This document shows positions 35,355 through 45,983 of a stretch of DNA of 64,000 nt, one piece after another; the first letter of the stretch is position 1; each line of letters opens with the position of its first letter. The notes beneath the pieces were generated by a model. It had not been told where the DNA came from and searched no databases. It saw nothing but the letters and a program-made list of their open reading frames with translations. The DNA is taken from contig QANZ01039871.1 in the NCBI GenBank assembly GCA_003254925.1, positions 32,178-96,177 of the forward strand. The letters are read 5' to 3'. A program made the translations under genes and the position numbers. This DNA comes from Chamaecrista fasciculata. Lineage: Eukaryota > Streptophyta > Magnoliopsida > Fabales > Fabaceae.

Positions 35355-38300
35355 TCAAGAGTGTACACGGTAACCAAGGAAGACACAGATAAGTGCCACC
35401 ATACAAACATATAAAAGGGGGAATCCAACTTGGACTTTTCTTGCACCTCTCTTACTCAGATCTGCCTGTAAATACATTTGAAAAAAAAAACAGATTAATA
35501 ATCAATAAGCGAAATACACACAAGTCCTACACTAAAAGAGGAACCCTTTGATTCCCTATATCTCTCCTTAGTCCTTACCAACATGACAAACTGGGAATAA
35601 CGCTAAACTTCAAACTTACTAGTTTTTCATGCAAGATTTTAGTCTCTAAATTGCTTTGCCTCCTCTCTTCTGTAAGCTTTGATATTGTTACTCCAGCCTA
35701 CGAACAAAAACAGAAAGTAAGAAGCTTAATGACTTATCTGGCAAGTTCAACCATCAACACATTCGAATACAACTCAAGATCTACTATCACAAACATCCAT
35801 TCAAACTAAAAGTATGACACAGATATTACCGGAACTCCAACCACTTTTGTACCATCTAATCAAAAGAAAGGATGGGAGGAATTGAAGTCTATGATCAATA
35901 ACGATCATTGATATGCATAATCATGCCAAAGTCCAATAAAAACACATAATTTAAACTTAAATGTCTATTAATATGACAGAAAGGCGGAAGGGGGGAGCGG
36001 TCCAAATAACGTCTGAAATCTGTCTTTGCTAGAATAAGAATTGTTTTCTTTTTCTATTAAAAAGAGGAGAGAAAAGAAAACGCCAGACCAAAGAAATACT
36101 AGATCACGCACTAGTAACCAAACTCACTATTGTTGCAGAAAAAGTTCCTATAGTCTAGTGCTTCAACATGCCATCATTGCCAAGGGCTAAGGAAACAAAA
36201 AAGAAAACATGTATAATATAATAGAAGAAGCAGATAAAGTATCTGAAGATAGAAACGTGGAATGGCTGACCTCACTTAGCTTTGATTCAAGTTTATCTAG
36301 TTTAAACTTCATCTCTTCAATAGCTTCCATCAATTTTAGCTCATCTACACCCTTTGACACATTCTCGGCCTCTTTTTCTTTCTTCAGTTCCTCTACATCC
36401 TTTACTGTGTTCAACTCCACATCATTGGAGACTTTTAATTCTTCTGTTTCTGGTAACAATTCCTCTACTTCCTTCATAGTCTTCAACCTTATCTCTTGCT
36501 CTGGGTTCAACTGTTCTATTCCTGCTGTTTTTGGTTTCAATTCCTCTACATCCTTCATAGTCTTCAACCCTAACTCTTGCTCTGGACTCAAATGTTCTAT
36601 TCCTGCCATTTCTGCTTTCAATTCCTCTACATCCTTCAAAGTTTTCAACCCCACGTCTTGCTCATTATTCAACTGGATGTAATTTTCATGCCTTAATTCC
36701 TCATCAACCATCCTGTGATTTGTATTCTGAATAATCTGACAAGCGCATGATAACAGTAACAGTACAGTAAAAAAGAATGGAACAAACATGTTTCAATAAA
36801 ATGAATCAACAAGTAAATATCAAAAGTTTGAAATGTATGACTTGATAAAACAATAAACCACAAATAATAACTTACAAACTCTTGAAGCATGTAAGTAACA
36901 AATTGAGAATTTGAAAATTTCAGATCAAAGAGACAGATATGAAGGAGGGTAAACAAAGTAGACCCAAACATCAATGAATTTTTCTCTAACCATGCGTTCA
37001 GGGGAAAGGATTTCCTGTTGACTAAATATCTGATCTTTTTTGTATGCCAGACCATTCTTAAATTCTTCATTGATGGGAGAGACTTCTGGTGAAGAGATAG
37101 GGCTGATCAGGGCCACTTTCAGCTTGTTTTCTTCAACATATTTGTTGTTATCTCTCACAAACTGTCAATGGCAAATGAAGTTAGTTAAGCACATCAGTAG
37201 TGGACATTAATTATAGAACCTTTGGTAGTAATAAATCACAACTTAATACATGAACCTACCAAGCTGGAAGTAATATCTTCATCAGTCGTTCCCGTGGGAA
37301 CAATTGTGCTCTGGATTAAAAACTTGTCCTTGCACACCATGTCAGCCGGTGCTTCCTTTTGAGCTTGCATTGTCACTGGTTTGATCCAATAGTAAAAGTA
37401 ATGAACAATTAATTTAGGGGTGGTGGGCGAAAGGGGAGAAAGATGCTGGACCAGAGTCCTGAATTATGGGCACAACTATACATTAGAATATGAAAGAATG
37501 ATCATGCTCTTCTCCATTGCACTTAAACCTCAGAACTTTTTTGGCCATGCTTTTATACCCCAAATAATCCAAATTAGGTCCCTTGGAGTTTTGTCACTGC
37601 ATTTTGCCATAATCTTCACCTTCATTCTTCTCCTGTGGGCAAATGCAGACATTCGCCAGTGATCTGTTCTGATTTCTTTGCAGTTCAATTTTACACACAC
37701 CCGACATGTGTTAAGCCATGACTATACTTTTCATTTGATCCTTAGATATATTGATATTGGACGAAAAAAGCTTTGGATCATTTACAATTAAAGCTTCTGT
37801 AATTTTAGCATAAAGGGTCATATACATTTACAAATAGCATCTGTCCAAAAATCAATGCACCACAATTGACTAATTACTTAGTGGTATTATTTATGCTGAT
37901 GTAATTCAGTGATTGCAACAACGAACCACAAGTACCTCTTTCTAATGCCAACCAGAAAGAAATCCAACAAAAATCCATTTCACACACTAACTTTATGCTA
38001 CTAAAGAATAGAAAGTAAGAAGAATAACAAAAGAAACACTGAAGATAAATATATACCTTTAGATTCACAAGAAGATTTTGGCATAAGAACTCCAACATTT
38101 GGTCGCACCGAATATTTTTTAGGTGCTGTAGTCTTGACCTGCCAATATTATATCTATTTAGCTGTCCAGCATTCCATCTTTAATTAAAAGGAATTCTATG
38201 TCAACAATCAGAATCTCAAGGAGTGAAGATAAAAGTAAAATGCTTAGACCTTGAAAGCAACATGGTAGTTGGTGTTATTGGTCAACTGAATTGAGCATGA

Positions 38301-38855
38301 ACTTTGCTTCTTTAATTCAACTACAAGGGCAACATATTAAGGCATGTCAGTCAATCCATTATATAGCTACAAATTACAAATGAATGGCTTAAAAGGCAGA
38401 AACGTTCTGAACTTAGAAGGGAAAAAATAGGAGAAGCAATGCGTCTGATAACAGAGACCAATTGACAGGAAGACAGGAACTACTAACAATTGTTGAGACT
38501 TAAAAGCGTGAAAGAACCCTACCCAGGTATTACAACTTACTAATCAGTTCCTCAATTTCAAATTTTCGAATGGGTTCACTGGCAGATAAACTGGAAAAAT
38601 GCAAGGTCAAGGCTACAAATTTTAACTGAAATCTTTCAGCTAGCAATAGCTCAACATTAAGAGACTAACTTTTTTTAAAAAAAAATCAGCCTAATATTTT
38701 AAGCGAAATTGTGTATTTAAAAGTATATATTTATTGCAAAAAGTTTACGAATCTGATATGCAAAAGCAAACAAAACACTAAATAATGACCACAGAAAGCT
38801 GCTCACATGAAAATTTCAGTTCCTTGGGCTCGATTTCGAGGAGTTGATTGTTCAT
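35355..38855 (-). CDS. VAP27-2: Vesicle-associated protein VAP27-2-type (MSP domain)
   Basis: Eight exons read leftwards: 38855-38807, 38320-38250, 38138-38057, 37375-37260, 37161-36991, 36726-36271, 35697-35620, 35465-35355; 377 aa. VAP27 proteins are tail-anchored in the ER and bind partners at ER-plasma membrane contact sites. The MSP domain spans about residues 5-125: LLEIEPKELKFSFELKKQSS, NNTNYHVAFKVKTTAPKKYS, VRPNVGVLMPKSSC, MQAQKEAPADMVCKDKFLIQ. A long linker with Glu/Lys-rich 27-residue repeats follows, then a coiled coil (DELKLMEAIEEMKFKLDKLE) and a C-terminal membrane anchor (GFPLLYVCMVALICVFLGY). Domain order and length fit Arabidopsis VAP27-2 (At1g08820, 386 aa from memory) rather than the shorter VAP27-1. 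A possible alternative exon lies in intron 1 (38541-38590). Confidence 0.93.
36385..36665 (-). repeat. Coding tandem repeat in VAP27-2 exon 6 (about 81-bp unit)
   Basis: Four units of about 24-27 residues, each built on LKT(L/M)K(D/E)VEEL: LKTLKDVEELKAEMAGIEHL, LKTMKDVEELKPKTAGIEQL, LKTMKEVEELLPETEE and LNTVKDVEELKKEK. The first two units are closest and probably the youngest duplication; the last two are shortened. The units predict acidic helix and lie between the MSP domain and the coiled coil. Confidence 0.85.
38541..38590 (-). other. Possible cryptic or poison exon in VAP27-2 intron 1
   Basis: On the minus strand, TTTTTCCAG precedes and GTAAGTTG follows a 50-nt segment. Inclusion after exon 1 would shift the frame and meet a TGA within five codons. 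A splice-competent, frame-breaking exon would lower protein output; no transcript evidence is available. Confidence 0.35.
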
Positions 38856-39667
38856 GATTACTCCTCAGAAAAATCCAAATTCCAGGTCAATCGACTCAAC
38901 ACCCAAAGCAAATAGTTGAATTCCACGCTTCTCGACCAGCATGTCACAAAAAATGAGGCGAATTATGATGAAATCTCAACTTGCCAAACGCCAACAGTTA
39001 ACCGCCGTCCGTAGTATTATTGTCAATGAGCAAAAGGAAGAGAAGATTGATTCTCTGAAATGTCGATCAATACCTAAAACGACAGAGTTTTCAGTGAGGC
39101 AAAAGACAAAACGCAGCGACAATTTCGAAAGAGAAGAGTGAAAAGGGTCAAGTCTTCCCAAGTTCAACGAGTCAACCTGTGAGACTCATACGCTTAGGAA
39201 AACAAAAACAAATCAAAGAAAGATCATCGATGAAGTCCTTAAATTCAGCGACATAAAATAAATAAATATATGTAACTCGGTTTTCGACTCGTTTCCCAAC
39301 GGGAATCTAGCAGAGATAGAAAGAACGACGGTGTTTAAACTTGATAGAACTCACCGTTTCTCTCTGCGATGAAGCCAAAAGCACAGAGAAATAGAAAACT
39401 AATCCTGTGATTGAGAATTTGAAGGAGAAAAAAATGTGATCGAGCTCCGGAGGCTAGAAAAGGAAGAAAATCTGGTGATGAGTGTAATAAGGAAGTAATT
39501 AATGTGAGGATTATTGGTGAGGGAAGAAGGAAAATGGGAAGAAAGAAGAGTAGAGTAGAAAGGAGTACAAATTAAAAGAAAGCAAACGTAAAAGTGATGC
39601 TTTTAATTTGTTTTCATTGCGTGTGGTAGCGTTAGCTTTGTGTTTCTTTCTTTTGATTTTATTTTTA

Positions 39668-40151
39668 GGCTGCTATTTTCGTCCTCTAACTTTTTTCCAA
39701 AGGTCTCAATTTGGTTTTCTAACTTTTTTTTACAATTTTGGTCCCTAACTTTCGCAAAGGTCTCAATTTGGTCCCTTAACTTTTTTTGTTGCAATTTTGG
39801 TCCACTAACTTTTGAAAACGTCTCACCGTTGATCCAAAGTGCATTATTTTCATCCATTATCTATCGTTAGTACTGATCTGACAGACTGAGTTGACTGATA
39901 ATGTGGCAAATATTAGTGAAGTAGATTAAAAAATGACTATTATGAAGAGAAGTTTTCATGACTTGGAAGTCCTCTTGGGATCAACGATGAGACGTTTTCA
40001 AAAGTTAGGGGACCAAAATTGCAATAATAAATGTTAGGGGACCAAATTGAGAATTTTTCAAAGGTTAAGGGACCAAAATTGTAACAAAAAAATTTAAAGG
40101 ACCAAATTGAGACCTTTGCAAAAGTTAGGGGACCAAAAGTGCACTTAAGCC
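39668..40151. mobile_element. Mutator-type MITE, family B copy 2
   Basis: 484 bp. The left end is eroded (GGCTGCTATTTTCGTCC); the right end AAAAGTGCACTTAAGCC is good. The arms carry repeated GGGACCAAAATTGCAA units inverted against TTGCAATTTTGGTCC. Flanks TTATTTTTA (39659-39667) and TTACTTTTT (40152-40160) agree at seven of nine bases. Confidence 0.85.
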
Positions 40152-40674
40152 TTACTTTTTTAATTACGATTTTCGCCCTCCTCGCTGTGCAGCACGTAGC
40201 AAATGAGAGCGATGTACGGATCACATTGATTGTACTTTTTTTTTTTGGCCAACCATTGATTGTACTCAGTACCGGCTTTTTTACCGACACCCACCCAATT
40301 TTTTTCATTGATAATAATAATTCTTAATCCATAATTAGATATTATTGTTTTCAATTTCAAGACATAAATATTATTACCAAAAAAAAATTTCAAGACATAA
40401 ATATTATTGAAAAGGATTTTATTTCTTCCAATTAAACTATTCCTTAAATCCAGACCTGCCTATTTAAACCACACTAATTAATAAATTGACCCGACCCAAT
40501 GGAGGAGAAAAATCTCATCTAATCAAACCAATTAATTCTAAACATATTTGGTACAATTATTGTGCTTACCCAGGCATAGCTAATATTTCTTTCTTGTACC
40601 ATTTTTTTGTTTCATAACTGCAAAATCATTTGCCTTATTAATGTGAAATGTATGAAATAAAATAGGCTAAATTA

Positions 40675-41045
40675 CACCGAAACTTCCTGATTTTTAAGTT
40701 AGGGGTAAAAAATACCCTTGAGTTTTAAAATTTAACACAAAGATTCTTTGAATTTTTAATTGTGCTCACTTAGGACTCTTGAGTTTTAAAACTTGATAGA
40801 TAGACCCTTTGAACTTTTAATTTTGCTCCCTTAAGACCCCTAAATAACTTCATTTTTCTAAAAAAAACTAAAGGGTCTTAAGTGAACAAAATTGAAAGCT
40901 TAGGAGATTTCTTTGTCAAATTTTAAAACTTAAGGGTTCTAAATGAATACAATTAAAAACTCAGGAAATTTGTCTATCAAGTTTTAAAATTCGAGGGTAT
41001 TTTCTGCCCCTAACTTAAAACTCAGGGTCTTAATGCAATTTAGCC
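40675..41045. mobile_element. Mutator-type MITE, family C
   Basis: 371 bp, ends GGCTAAATTACACCGAAACT and TTAATGCAATTTAGCC (inverted). The 9-bp target duplication AATAAAATA (40666-40674 and 41046-41054) is exact, suggesting a fairly recent insertion. The arms repeat a GAGTTTTAAAA(T/C)TT unit. Confidence 0.92.
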
Positions 41046-41422
41046 AATAAAATATTATTAACAAAACCATCTATATCTAGGTTGATAAATCTAGCCAAGT
41101 CGTTGGCTAGTGGATTCAAACTTAAGCACATGTCTTTTGTATTTAATTGATTTTCTAAAATACTCCAGGGGAAGGTGCTTGACTTGTGGGGTTGTGGACT
41201 TCAAAATTATTATAATAATATTGTCATTGTTATTTTAGGACGAAATACAATATTCGACGCATGAATTTATTATTGATAATGATGCATGTATGATATTTGC
41301 CATACCAACTCCATGGATCCAGTGACGTCTGTGGCAATCTCCGTTTGATGTTGGCCTCATATATATAGTTTTATATGCAACTATTGTTTTTAAAAGAAAA
41401 TATATGTGTATATATATATATA

Positions 41423-42204
41423 GGCTTAAGTACACTTTTGGTCCCATAACTATGACAAAGGTTTCGTTTTGGTCCCATAACTTTTTTTGTTGCAATTTTG
41501 GTCTCATAACTATGACAAAGGTTTCATTTTGGTCCCATAACTTTTTTTGTTGCAATTTTGGTCCCATAACTTCTCAAAAGGTTCCACCGTTAGTCCCTTG
41601 GTGAATTCCATCCATATTTAGCTGTTAAGTATGACGTGGCATAGTGACTAGGATCATGATGTGGCAAAATAAGATGAAATGGACCGAAATAGGATCTATA
41701 TGCAACATATTAAAACTTATCTATACCCAACCACAATATATACAAAGAGTGGTACTTCCTCTTCCTCGTTCCGCTTCTCGATTTGCCGTCGCCGTCGTTG
41801 TCGCTGCCGCTTTGGTCGTTCGACTCTGGCTGAGGATCCCATCGACTTCGTTGGTGCCTTCTGTTTGAAGTCTCTTCTTCCTCACCAGATTGGTCCATGT
41901 CAGTACCACTCTTTGTATATATGGTGGTTGGGTATAGAGAAGTTTTAATATGTTGCATATAGATCCTATTTCAGTCCACTTCATCTTATTTTGCCACATC
42001 ATGATCCTAGTCACTATGCCACGTCATACTTAACGGCTAAATATGGATGGAATTCACCAAGAGACTAACGGTGGAACCTTTTGAGAAGTTATGGGACCAA
42101 AATTGTAACAAAAAAAGTTATGGGACCAAAATGAAACCTTTGTCATAGTTATGGGACCAAAATTGCAACAAAAAAAGTTATGGGACCAAAAGTGTACTTA
42201 AACC
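41423..42204. mobile_element. Mutator-type foldback element, family B copy 3, with captured DNA
   Basis: 782 bp. Left arm 41423-41756 and right arm 41902-42204 are close inverted copies, starting GGCTTAAGTACACTTTTGGT. It inserted into a TA repeat, so the target duplication cannot be read exactly. The arms extend past the usual family B sequence into a shared non-family segment (ATATAGATCCTATTTCAGTC at the right). The 145-bp GC-rich core is unlike the arms and reads as coding DNA on the minus strand. Confidence 0.88.
41757..41901 (-). pseudogene. Captured fragment resembling splicing factor SF1/BBP
   Basis: On the minus strand the core reads MDQSGEEEETSNRRHQRSRW, then DPQPESNDQSGSDNDGDGKS and RSGTRKRK. 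An RS-rich run with RSRWDPQP followed by a (G)TRKRK(SRW) block is typical of the N-terminal part of plant SF1/branchpoint-binding protein, upstream of its KH domain. Similarity is from memory of the family. The fragment stops at both arm borders and is not a complete gene. Confidence 0.5.
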
Positions 42205-43424
42205 TATATATATATTATTATAAGACTTTCGCAGTGCTCCTTTATAGTTTATATATCAAAACTAACAGAGATCGCATCGCCATCACTCTAAATTCTAAAA
42301 TATATACTTTCTCCAATAATCAACCATCTCAAGGTATGTCCTTGTCTTTAATTTTGTTTAAGATATAATACTATATATGTTCTTTAGTTGATTTGAGTTA
42401 CTTTATTGAGTAAATCAATAATTCAGTTTTTAAAACCACACGTTACTCCAATTTTATCTTTGGTTGATTTCACGTTAATTTTTGTTATCGAACCTGTAAT
42501 TATTTAAATGAAATTTCTGTAAGGAATCAATGGATCAATTTGAAGATATATGGCTGTTTTTTTTTTATTACACTAATAAAAATTAAAGTTCTTAAGAATC
42601 AGAAATGAAAAAGAGGCTAAGAAAGATCAAATATACATATTTGTTTTTATATACATATTAAATTCCTGACACTTGATGCAAAGTAACATAAATTTCCTTT
42701 TCTTTTTCTTTTTCCCTCGATTGCAAAGCTGAATTCTCAAATCGCTTAAAGTGGTGAAGGCACTTTTGAGAATGAGGATGACTTCTTTTCCCTTTTCAGG
42801 CCATTGTCGCAATTTAAACAAATTTCTTAGTCATTAACTCTGCCATGCACGTGTATAATAATCATATCATCATCACGCATATCGAATAATTTGTCTTCTC
42901 ATGATATCTCACTTGGCATAACATGGGCAAACATATAAATAAAATACAGCAAATTGTGATTTTGTTTTCTTTATGCTTGCGGAATATTAACAAGAAGCTA
43001 GAGACGTGAAACAAAAACCTTTTTTCCAAAAGGACCCAAACTTTCTTCTTTTCTTCCAACAATACAAATTTAGGTATGGAATCAAGTTCTCAAGTTGTGG
43101 ACTTTTAAAGGTAACAAATTGACAATTCACTCTAGATTCCTTTTACTTCCCGTAATTTCTCTTATATGAAAAATGTTGGAGTTGATGAATAATCATAACA
43201 AATATTTACTTTTTGTCAAATTGATGTTATTTTGTATTAAACACACTTAAATGAGAACCATAAGTGCAAGAACTCGTATATGAGATAAAACATAAAAGAA
43301 TATATTTTTTCAAGTATATAGGATAAATTAACGTGAGTGGTCATATAATTAACTAGAGGCTTTGCGTGCCCGTGTATGTAAAATATAAAATTATTTAAAA
43401 ATAATTTGTTAAGAGAAAATATCA

Positions 43425-43511
43425 CATGGTACCAAAGTGTCACTTTTTAAATCACTGGGTACTATAGTGAAATATAACCAAACTATAGGGTACCAAAGTG
43501 TAATTTACCTT
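43425..43511. mobile_element. Family A MITE end fragment
   Basis: About 87 bp matching only the right part of family A (GGTACCAAAGTGT...AGGGTACCAAAGTGTAATTTACC). The left arm is absent. It is a truncated copy. Confidence 0.75.
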
Positions 43512-43709
43512 TTTTTATGGATCTTAAAATATAATGAAAATTAAAAGTAACTTGTATAGGGTGAAACTTGAGAGAACGGGGCTAGAGAAAAGTGGGTGAT
43601 TTATTTTTCTTTTTTAATTTTTTAATTCAATAATTTTGACCAACTATAAAGGGGTGGTGGAGTCATATAATATAAGATGATAATTTAATTAATGATTGAA
43701 GTTTACCTT

Positions 43710-44016
43710 GCATAGCCAATGTGGGTTGACACAAGTGATTAAGGATTCAGACAAAAAACTTTTACTTTATCATGTGCAAGGGTTCAAATCCTCCTGAAGT
43801 CACTTAATTCCACTTGGTGGGCATCTCCAGGGAGATCCCTTAGCGCCCAAGGGTTAGTTGAGTAGCTGTTCTTGGTAAAACTACTTGCGATTTAGGCCAT
43901 GGCAGTAATCCTTTAGGTTGGGCCTCTGTCGGCCTTTCCGACATGCCTCTAGCACTCTGTCCGGTAGTTCTGAGAGTGTCTTCCCTTACTACCACTCTTA
44001 ACTAAAAAAAAAAAAA
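43710..44016 (+). mobile_element. tRNA-derived SINE
   Basis: About 307 bp, ending in an A-tract of 15. An internal RNA polymerase III B box, GGTTCAAATCC (near 43789), lies downstream of an A-box-like segment near 43732. The direct repeats AAGTTTACCTT (43699-43709 and 44017-44027) flank it exactly, as expected for target-primed insertion. The body is GC-richer than its surroundings and has no open frame. Family not named. Confidence 0.88.
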
Positions 44017-45983
44017 AAGTTTACCTTACCCAACATTCTTAAGAATATTTCTAAAAAATAATTAATGATAATATTACATAGAATTCAATTCATATGCAAT
44101 TGAGTTACGCGCAAGGGACAATAATTTAAAGATATATGATGATCATTTTAGCAATGTGATCTAAAGAAGGATATGAAAATGAAAGAAACCCAATTGAAAA
44201 GAGAGTTGAGAATGGACCACAAGAGAAAAACGCTTCTGACCTCTTATTTACCTCATTTTACAAAGCTACTATTCTTCGTATACCTAACAGCCTAATATCC
44301 TCAAAATTACAACGCAAACCACTGAAATAGACAATCCATCGGAAATAGCTAGAAATTGCCCACACGACCACTTATCAGTCACGTTAAATTAAATGCCGAC
44401 ACAGACTTTACCTATTATTAAATGCAGACACGAGCAATCCAAACTCTCTCCCTAATTGACAATATTGTCATATAATGTATTATCACTATGTATGCACATT
44501 GCATAGTAGTATACTTACCTCTGCATGCATGCACATAAGATAAATTTAAAATTAATTCTCCCAATCCATAAACTTGTATAAATTCATGTGTAAGTGAATT
44601 AGCTTTCACTAATTCCTGGCAAATTAATGAAAACTTGTACTAATTGTGTGGTTAGCATTGGAGGCTAACAAGCTCACGTTTTCTGGCACATCTATTTGTT
44701 TTTATCCCAATTGAAGTGATAAATAAACAGGGAACGCGATGGGTCCGAAGGCCCAAACACAAATGTTTTTTTTTTTCTGATTTGAATTATTGGTTGAGTC
44801 ACTATTTCTTTGTTTTTTTTTTGTTAATTTTCTTTTTGATTTTACGAGGCTACTATTAAAGCCCATGACTCTTTTTAGATAATTAAACAGATAAACATAA
44901 TTAATCTTTTTGTTGACTTACAAACATGATGAAATAAAGAGTCTTAAGATTTAAAATTGTTTATACCTAAAGTAAAAAAATTGAACACTTGACATTTGGT
45001 GAGACCACTCTGACTTTAGTCAACATAATTAAATGGAGCAGTTACGTAATTTATCTATTGAAATAGTAAACAATTCTTATAACGATGGTGCTATAGAATA
45101 TTTGCAGTGCTAGTACAATCATAGATGAGAAAAAAAAAATCAACGGCTTATTATTTGTAAGGGAGGGTACAAAGTACTAACAAAAAAATGTAAGGGTTTT
45201 TGTTTTTGACGGAAATTTATTCTTAATTTTACTATTTAACGCCATCTTGATTCGTGATGAAGAGGATAAATGGATAATGCACAGAACATCACTAAAGGAC
45301 AGGAAGTTGCAGTTGCAGATATTAAGATAATTGAGAAACGAAGTCTTAAGAATGATTCTACAGTATTGCAAATTCATGTAATGCTTTGTTTCTTAAGGGA
45401 GAATGATAATCAGAGCCTGATCTAAATTATGATACTACTTTTTTTCTTTTTTTCAAATGAATCATATATATTTATAAGTAAATATTGGTTCTATTCAAGT
45501 AAGACGAGAGTGGTAAAATTCTTTTACTAAATATTTAATGCAATAAATATGGACATTATATTCCTCCACTAAATAAGATTGCGGTGCTTCGATTTTCAAA
45601 ATATTCATGGAGAAATAGTGAGCTGAAAACTTTGGCATGCTTATAAACGGCAAAATGTAAACCATATACAAGTTAACTGATATCAATCCATTTTATGTTC
45701 AAATAAGCAAATATCACGTTGGTGATTCCCAAGCCATGAAAACACAGGAGCTTAGTTCTTGAGCTTGAGTTCTAAATTTTTTAAAAAATAAGAATAGTGC
45801 CCAAGAGATGTGAATGTGTGATGGCTCTAGATACTACTTACACTCGTCTAACAAAGTGACAACCTTAATAAATCTACGCACTAAAATATTTACTTTATGT
45901 ACAAATGTCGTGAACCGATTGTGATTAGTACATATGATGCCATCTTAAATCTTAGCTCAATAGAGTTGATAACACATTATTCA

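Larger units (their letters stand above)
38856..45983. other. 7 kb intergenic region rich in transposons
   Basis: From 38856 to about 39500 lies the VAP27-2 leader and promoter side. Beyond it are MITEs, one SINE, a MITE end fragment, and plain AT-rich DNA (42205-43424, 44028-45983) in which no gene is seen. The last bases are 3' UTR of CAND2. Confidence 0.6.

Noticed and set aside
36385-36665. Regular repeats that might suggest a CRISPR-like array
   Set aside because: Units are adjacent without spacers, code in frame for VAP27-2 and lie in a plant nuclear gene.
36209-36682. 157-aa Ser/Phe/Thr-rich open frame on the plus strand
   Set aside because: Antisense shadow of VAP27-2 exon 6; its composition follows from the repeated Glu/Lys codons on the other strand.
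41644-42014. Two mirror-image open frames starting MTRIMMWQNKMKW on opposite strands
   Set aside because: They arise from the inverted arms of the foldback element and are not genes; only the core holds meaningful coding-like sequence.
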